DNA of 64,000 nt from CAZGLR01 sp964526635 (GTDB lineage: Bacteria > Zixibacteria > MSB-5A5 > GN15 > JAAZOE01): positions 11,096 through 75,095 of the forward strand of contig CAZGLR010000002.1 of the NCBI GenBank assembly GCA_964526635.1, given 5' to 3'. This document shows positions 59,985 through 64,000 of the stretch, in pieces. The translations under genes and the position numbers were made by a program. The notes beneath the pieces are model-generated. The model did not search any database. It saw only the letters and a program-made list of their open reading frames with translations, and was not told the origin of the DNA. Position 1 is the first letter of the stretch. Every line of letters begins with the position of its first letter.

Positions 59985-61184
59985 ATGACGGAAATGAAGA
60001 TGCGCAATCTAAACACCTATGACTGGATCACACGCCTGCTGCTGTTTGTTGCTGTTCTTTACGCCGTTACGCAACTCGTTTCTGTGGTTGGGGGAGCAAA
60101 GCAACATGATTTCAGGACGTATTATTACGCCACGTGGGCATACCAGCAGGGTCTGAACCCCTATGATCTTGAGTCATTGCAAGATATCTCCGGCGCCGGC
60201 GATCACAAACTGCCCTTCGTCTATCCTCCTTACATTCTCGACCTTTTTAGGCCTTTTGCCAATCTGGGTTATTGGCCGGCATACTACCTGTTCCTGCTAC
60301 TCAAGATTGTCGCCCTTTATGGTCTTGTCACAGTCTGGACAAAGGTTGTCCCGGCAGATAAAAATGATTGGTGGGCGCTATGGGTCACTGTATTTCTTGG
60401 CTACCGCTCCGCGGTTCTGCTCGATATTCGAAGTGGCAATGTATCAATTTTCGAACAACTATTGATCTGGAGCGGCGTTCTGCTCGTTCTGCGAAGTCAA
60501 TGTGCTGTGGGAGGCATCAGCATTGCTCTCTCATCAATGTTCAAACTGCTCACTTCGGCATTGATTCCCCTGCTGGTTATCATCAGGCGAAGCTGGCGAT
60601 CATTCCGGATTGCCCTGTTTGTACTCTTCGGCACAGTCTGCATGTATGCGGTTCTCTACTCGGCGCAGCCGCGGCTATGGTCACAGTTCATCAGCGAGGC
60701 CGGGGCATTGGACGAACGCGGGAATATATGCCCGAGCTCGCTTGCCCTGTTGCGCGACCTTGCCGATGCTACGGCTATGGGACCTGTACCGGTGTATGTA
60801 CTCTATGGTTTACTGTGCAGCCTTGTCTTTGGTGTTCTGACATGGGCATTCATCGCAACCCGCAATTCTCGCGATGTTTACCCAATGATGTACCTGACCA
60901 TCCTGGGCTACTGCATTCTGGCACCCCGGATGAAAGACTACTCCCTCATCATTGCACTATTACCTACACTGCATGTCCTGAGTTCTATGTGTCAGCGCCG
61001 TTGGCAGGTCATCGTGGGGTGTACTCTTCTCTGGATTCCTATCATCGATTACCAGTCGCTGCTGCTCTCTGCGCTCGCATTCACGATTACTTTCAAGTGG
61101 ATATGGGATCATCGACATATTCCAAACCAGCAGGTTGATCTTACACTGAATCCCTTCCGCATCTTCAGTGATGCTCATTCGTGA
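59985..61184 (+). CDS. GT87/DUF2029 family membrane mannosyltransferase
   Basis: A 399-residue protein with about ten helices. The first loop has DFRTYYYATWAYQQGLNPYD and later FVYPPYILDLFRPFANL, both typical of the DUF2029/GT87 family that transfers mannose or arabinose from polyprenyl-phosphate donors. The gene lies alone between two direct copies of a 168-bp element and beside an insertion-sequence remnant, so it may have been acquired. The first of several close ATG codons is taken as the start. Confidence 0.8.
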   Translation: MTEMKMRNLNTYDWITRLLLFVAVLYAVTQLVSVVGGAKQHDFRTYYYATWAYQQGLNPYDLESLQDISGAGDHKLPFVYPPYILDLFRPFANLGYWPAYYLFLLLKIVALYGLVTVWTKVVPADKNDWWALWVTVFLGYRSAVLLDIRSGNVSIFEQLLIWSGVLLVLRSQCAVGGISIALSSMFKLLTSALIPLLVIIRRSWRSFRIALFVLFGTVCMYAVLYSAQPRLWSQFISEAGALDERGNICPSSLALLRDLADATAMGPVPVYVLYGLLCSLVFGVLTWAFIATRNSRDVYPMMYLTILGYCILAPRMKDYSLIIALLPTLHVLSSMCQRRWQVIVGCTLLWIPIIDYQSLLLSALAFTITFKWIWDHRHIPNQQVDLTLNPFRIFSDAHS

Positions 61185-61218
61185 GATTGGTCTCTCACGT
61201 TCTTCCGGCGAAATAAAA

Positions 61219-61422
61219 TTAAAATAACCCTGGACGAAGCGGCAGACTGCCCAGGGCGTCGTGACAACGCTGCTCGTTGTAACTTGCCGGCCACCTGGCC
61301 ATTATCTCCCACGCCGGATCTAAATCCTCAATCAAACAGCCGTTCAGCGCATCCTCGCGATAGGTTCGATTGCTTCGTTCAATCAGTCCGTTCTGGTTTG
61401 GTTTGCCTGGTTGGATGCTGTA
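61219..61422 (-). pseudogene. IS3-family transposase C-terminal remnant
   Basis: About 67 residues of an rve integrase core: YSIQPGKPNQNGLIERSNRTYREDALN includes the catalytic Glu of the DDE triad, and ARWPASYNEQRCHDALGSLPL is the usual IS3 OrfB end. The upstream codons (61423-61542) are unrelated, and both Asp residues and OrfA are missing, so the element is dead. No terminal inverted repeats were found. Confidence 0.85.
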
Positions 61423-61486
61423 ACATAAAGTAGTAAGGACCAACTCCCGAGGGGAACCGGCCCGACTGTAAAAATACCCCCAAATC

Positions 61487-61512
61487 AAAAGCCCGGCGGG
61501 TGCCGGGCTTTT
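61487..61512. terminator. Bidirectional terminator
   Basis: Perfect 11-base stem AAAAGCCCGGC / GCCGGGCTTTT with loop GGGT, between the transposase remnant and the repeat region. Symmetric A/T ends allow termination on both strands. Confidence 0.8.
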
Positions 61513-61542
61513 GTGTGTATGGGTACTAATACGAATACACAA

Positions 61543-61849
61543 GTGGGGTTTTTCTCTCTCTGGACTCTCTCGTGCGGCGTCTTCAACGCCGCATGGGCGG
61601 CAGAATCTGCGTCGCTTCGCGTCGCACCCTCGCTTCGCTCGGGCGGGGGTTCTGCCCTACAATTATTTTTTATCTCTCTCTACGATTTATTAATTATCTC
61701 ATCGTCAGGATTCCCCACAGTTTGCTGTGGGGGAATCTGAATGCGTTTGCCTCTCTATTTTGTCGAAACCTCCCTCGCTGCGCTCGGGATCGCTCGTCCC
61801 ATACGGCGCTCACGACAAGGGATTTCGACCTACAAAATATCTATCTCAT
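61543..61849. other. Repeat-filled spacer
   Basis: Holds a hairpin TGCGGCGT-CTTCA-ACGCCGCA (61573-61593), the word CCTCGCTTCGCTCGGGCG shared with 4809-4859, and most of the second 168-bp element. No coding sequence. Confidence 0.7.
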
Positions 61850-61880
61850 CTACAGTCGCGGGCCGTGGGGGTCGCTTTGT
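61713..61880. repeat. 168-bp dispersed element, copy 2
   Basis: Direct copy of the element at 59146-59313, beginning with CCCCACAG-TTTG-CTGTGGGG. Its right end reaches 31 bases into the YkgJ-family gene on the minus strand and supplies that gene's last codons and stop. Confidence 0.88.
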
Positions 61881-62710
61881 TTTTTTTCAGTCTCTTTTTT
61901 CATCTCGGCCTGTTTGGCTGTCGCGACATCAGTTTTAATTTGCAACGTCGGCTCGCGAAACAAGGCAAACCGTATCCATTGGAAGCCGAACTTCAATAGT
62001 TCGACGTCGTCGTTTGTGATCCGTTCAACGGTTTCATCGTCGACATCGAACTTCTGCAAAAAGCTGCTTTCGAACACAAACTTCTTGAATTTATCGATGT
62101 CATAGCAGGCGGTAAAGAACATATCCATTGCCTGCGGCGTAAGCTGTTGATTCTTCTTGAAGTAGTCGTGCAGCGTAATGTCCTTGAACAATTCGCCGAT
62201 TTCGGAATATTGCTCGATACCCTGATCACCAATCCATTCGCCGACAGTATACTGATGATCTTCGAGATGACCCTTGCAATCGGAATCTTTGAGCAGGAAG
62301 AAAAACTCTTTATCGAGATCGCCCTTTTCGCCATCTTTGGGCGAGGCCAGGCCGAGGGGATACATCCGGCAGGCCCACGGGCGGTCCTCATAAACTGTGC
62401 AGCCGATATCGCTCACAAAATGGCACGTTTTCCGTTCGTTGGACTGCATCTTCAAAACAACCACGGGGTAGGGCGAATTCTTATCAAACGGCACAATAGC
62501 GTATTTATCGATAAACTCGGATGAGGTGATACCCAGCCGGTTCTTCAGGCGGACGACGTCGTAGGGCGTCAGAAAAATCGTAATATCGCTGCAGCAGTCG
62601 TTGAAGCACGGCACGTCCGGATGGCACTTGAACTGAAATGGTGAGTGCTCATCCATCCGGGGGTATTCGTTGAGGATGGCTTTTTTGAGCCGGTCGATGT
62701 CCTGATTCAT
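61850..62710 (-). CDS. YkgJ-family cysteine cluster protein
   Basis: A 286-residue protein with the zinc/iron-chelating YkgJ domain: Cys29, Cys35, Cys39, Cys40 (KCHPDVPCFNDCC) and, later, CHFVSDIGCTVYEDRPWACRMYPLG. The C-terminal half is helical and charged, unrecognised. The last about ten codons and the TAG lie inside a 168-bp dispersed repeat, so the natural end has been replaced. It lies 15 bases behind the zinc-ribbon gene, and both follow aprA. Function is unknown; maintenance of an iron-sulfur enzyme is possible by context. Confidence 0.85.
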   Translation of the reverse strand: MNQDIDRLKKAILNEYPRMDEHSPFQFKCHPDVPCFNDCCSDITIFLTPYDVVRLKNRLGITSSEFIDKYAIVPFDKNSPYPVVVLKMQSNERKTCHFVSDIGCTVYEDRPWACRMYPLGLASPKDGEKGDLDKEFFFLLKDSDCKGHLEDHQYTVGEWIGDQGIEQYSEIGELFKDITLHDYFKKNQQLTPQAMDMFFTACYDIDKFKKFVFESSFLQKFDVDDETVERITNDDVELLKFGFQWIRFALFREPTLQIKTDVATAKQAEMKKETEKKQSDPHGPRL

Positions 62711-62725
62711 GAGTTAGCTTATCCC

Positions 62726-62992
62726 TTATTCTTCAATGATGTTGCTGCGATGCGCCTGGGATGACCATACCGGCAGCGGCCCGGCCTGACCGGTGGCGGG
62801 TTCATATCGCCAGCGATAGGAGGCATTCTGCTGGTACTGGGTGCGCATCCATTCCCACCCGTTGACATAATACGGGCAGGCATCGTTAAAGCAGACGTAC
62901 TGCGGTTCCAAACCCCAGGAGGAATCTTCCGGAGGTTGCCATTTCAGCATCTTCTCGCCGCACTTGGGGCAGATAGTCGGTTCGGTATTCAT
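62726..62992 (-). CDS. Small zinc-ribbon protein (ogr/Delta-like)
   Basis: An 88-residue protein with a zinc ribbon C-x2-C-x22-C-x4-C: Cys8, Cys11 (CPKC), Cys34 and Cys39 ([13 protein letters not shown]). The rest is aromatic and basic. Spacing recalls ogr/Delta-type fingers of phage activators, but no phage gene is near. The ATG at 62992 is preferred since longer readings begin inside or next to the aprA terminator. It probably is transcribed with the YkgJ gene. Confidence 0.68.
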   Translation of the reverse strand: MNTEPTICPKCGEKMLKWQPPEDSSWGLEPQYVCFNDACPYYVNGWEWMRTQYQQNASYRWRYEPATGQAGPLPVWSSQAHRSNIIEE

Positions 62993-63075
62993 ATTGATTT
63001 TATACGCGTTTGTCTCGTTTCGGTTTGTTTCTGGTGACAACATAGGGCAATTAGTCTCCATTGCCTGACATGATA

Positions 63076-63105
63076 AGTCCCCCGGGTGTTGCCACCCGGG
63101 GGACT
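63076..63105 (-). terminator. Terminator-like hairpin after aprA
   Basis: Perfect 13-base stem AGTCCCCCGGGTG / CACCCGGGGGACT (63076-63088 and 63093-63105) with loop TTGC, 28 bases past the aprA stop. On the minus strand only TTAT follows, so termination may be partial and read into the zinc-ribbon and YkgJ genes. Confidence 0.75.
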
Positions 63106-63132
63106 GCAAGATGTTTCAGGCACGATTAGCGC

Positions 63133-64000
63133 TTAGGCTTTAACCGGGCTATCCACAGTGATGTACTTAACCGGGCGCTTGATCATTTCCCATTCACCCG
63201 ATTCCGGATGCCAGACGCAGTTCGCGAAGGCGACCCAGTCTTCTTTCATCGACGGGTAGTCATTCCGGAAGTAGTAACCCGGCCAACGGGTTTCTTCACG
63301 GAACAGAATGGTACGAACGTGCGCTTCGGCCTGCCACATACGGTGGACATTTTCCCAGCAGCGCAGCAGTTCATGCAGACCTTCGGCCGCGAGCTTCTCG
63401 GAGTCTTCCTTCAGGAAGGCGAGCAGTTCGAGACCCTTTTCGAGGTTCTTCTGACTGGTCATGAACTGAGCAGTAACGCCGCCCGCGTATTCGTCCATGA
63501 TCTTCTGCAAACGGAACATGAACTGTTTCGGACGGATATAGTTCGGGTTAACATCCGCGTCGGACGTAATCTTGCTGAACTCTTCGAAGGTATCCAGCGG
63601 AGCCAGAATTTTCTTCCTGAGTTCTTCGACCTTGGCACCATCGACAGCCGGTTCGTCATTGTTTTCGACGACAAACTTGACCATGGCTTTACCGCAAATA
63701 CGGCCTTCCGTCAGTGAGCCGGAGGAGAACTTGTGCGAGGAGGCGCCGGAGGCGTCACCGGCACAGAAGAGGCCCTTGACGGTTGACATATTGGCGTAAC
63801 CCCAGAAGTATTCTTCCGGAGCCAGGTCTTTCGGACCGGAAACCCAGGCACCTGAGGCACCGGAGTGCGAGCCGATGAAGTACGGTTCGCAGGCGGCGAT
63901 TTCAGACGGCTTCTCTTCCGGAGCGGTATTGGTGGCGGCCCAGAGGATCGCCTGGGAGATCGTCATGTCGAGGAAGTCTTCCCACGCTTCGGATTCGAGT
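63133..64000 (-). CDS. aprA: Adenylylsulfate reductase subunit alpha, 3' part
   Basis: The C-terminal about 289 residues of AprA, the FAD-containing subunit of the cytoplasmic enzyme that reduces APS to sulfite (or works in reverse). The reading stays open to the window edge (LESEAWEDFLD before MTISQAILWAA), so an apparent internal ATG at 63966 is not the start. Recognisable parts: EPYFIGSHSGASGAWVSGP, FWGYANMSTVKGLFCAGDASGASSHKFSSGS and the end KYITVDSPVKA. It shows that the organism has dissimilatory sulfur metabolism. aprB would lie beyond the right edge. Confidence 0.95.
   Translation of the reverse strand, partial: LESEAWEDFLDMTISQAILWAATNTAPEEKPSEIAACEPYFIGSHSGASGAWVSGPKDLAPEEYFWGYANMSTVKGLFCAGDASGASSHKFSSGSLTEGRICGKAMVKFVVENNDEPAVDGAKVEELRKKILAPLDTFEEFSKITSDADVNPNYIRPKQFMFRLQKIMDEYAGGVTAQFMTSQKNLEKGLELLAFLKEDSEKLAAEGLHELLRCWENVHRMWQAEAHVRTILFREETRWPGYYFRNDYPSMKEDWVAFANCVWHPESGEWEMIKRPVKYITVDSPVKA

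Noticed and set aside
63133..63966. Complete 277-residue gene starting at an internal ATG
   Set aside because: The reading continues in frame to the window edge with AprA-like residues, so this is the 3' part of a longer aprA.

Overview
The window reads as one stretch of chromosome from an uncultivated Gram-negative bacterium with an outer membrane. It has outer-membrane beta-barrels, a Wza-type export protein, LolA-like and lipobox proteins and minor type IV pilins. A PorX-like response regulator (receiver plus PglZ domain) sits next to a PorY-like kinase, which points to the Fibrobacterota-Chlorobiota-Bacteroidota (FCB) neighbourhood. A PEP-CTERM protein and an adenylylsulfate reductase alpha subunit (aprA) at the right edge fit a sulfate-metabolising candidate phylum such as Zixibacteria. 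The taxon is inference, since no rRNA is present.

Layout: 0-3 kb, end of a respiratory complex I operon (nuoM, nuoN) and a strong hairpin. 3-4.6 kb, a DUF502 membrane protein overlapping a PTS-IIA/CBS regulator. 4.6-8.2 kb, a minus-strand metal-uptake operon (small His/Cys membrane protein, His-rich outer-membrane protein, periplasmic binding protein, permease) with no ATPase gene. 8.4-11.5 kb, a lipoprotein with two CxxCH motifs and a large YfhO-like membrane protein. 11.6-26 kb, a near-consensus promoter followed by a 12-gene exopolysaccharide cluster (wza, wzz, acyltransferase, two DegT aminotransferases, flippase, polymerase/ligase, two GT4 enzymes, methyltransferase, initiating phosphoglycosyl transferase, and a membrane-CBS-SDR fusion).

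26-39 kb is a tightly packed plus-strand run: serS, the PorY/PorX-like pair, tsaE-tsaB-rimI, accD-folC, then three signalling genes (GAF kinase, REC-GAF kinase, sigma-54 activator). 39-41 kb has a degenerate GGDEF protein, an ECF sigma/anti-sigma pair and a gene-free 430 bp leading to a PEP-CTERM gene preceded by a sigma-54-type promoter. 42-46.8 kb is an RND transporter/LolA-like/DUF1302-like/DUF2892 set. 46.8-51.8 kb, on the minus strand, has a GT-C enzyme, a CDP-alcohol phosphatidyltransferase and three minor pilins (PilV, PilW, PilX). 51.9-52.9 kb is a decay zone with two gene fragments. It is followed by a dicarboxylate symporter with a roughly 415-residue disordered tail, htpX, a CNNM/CorC-like protein, a DedA protein and a HEAT-like protein.

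59-62 kb is a repeat-rich accessory segment. Two direct copies of a 168-bp element bracket a GT87 gene and an IS3 transposase remnant, and the second copy supplies the end of a YkgJ-family gene. The window closes with a small zinc-ribbon protein and the 3' part of aprA on the minus strand. I saw no tRNA, rRNA or CRISPR array.
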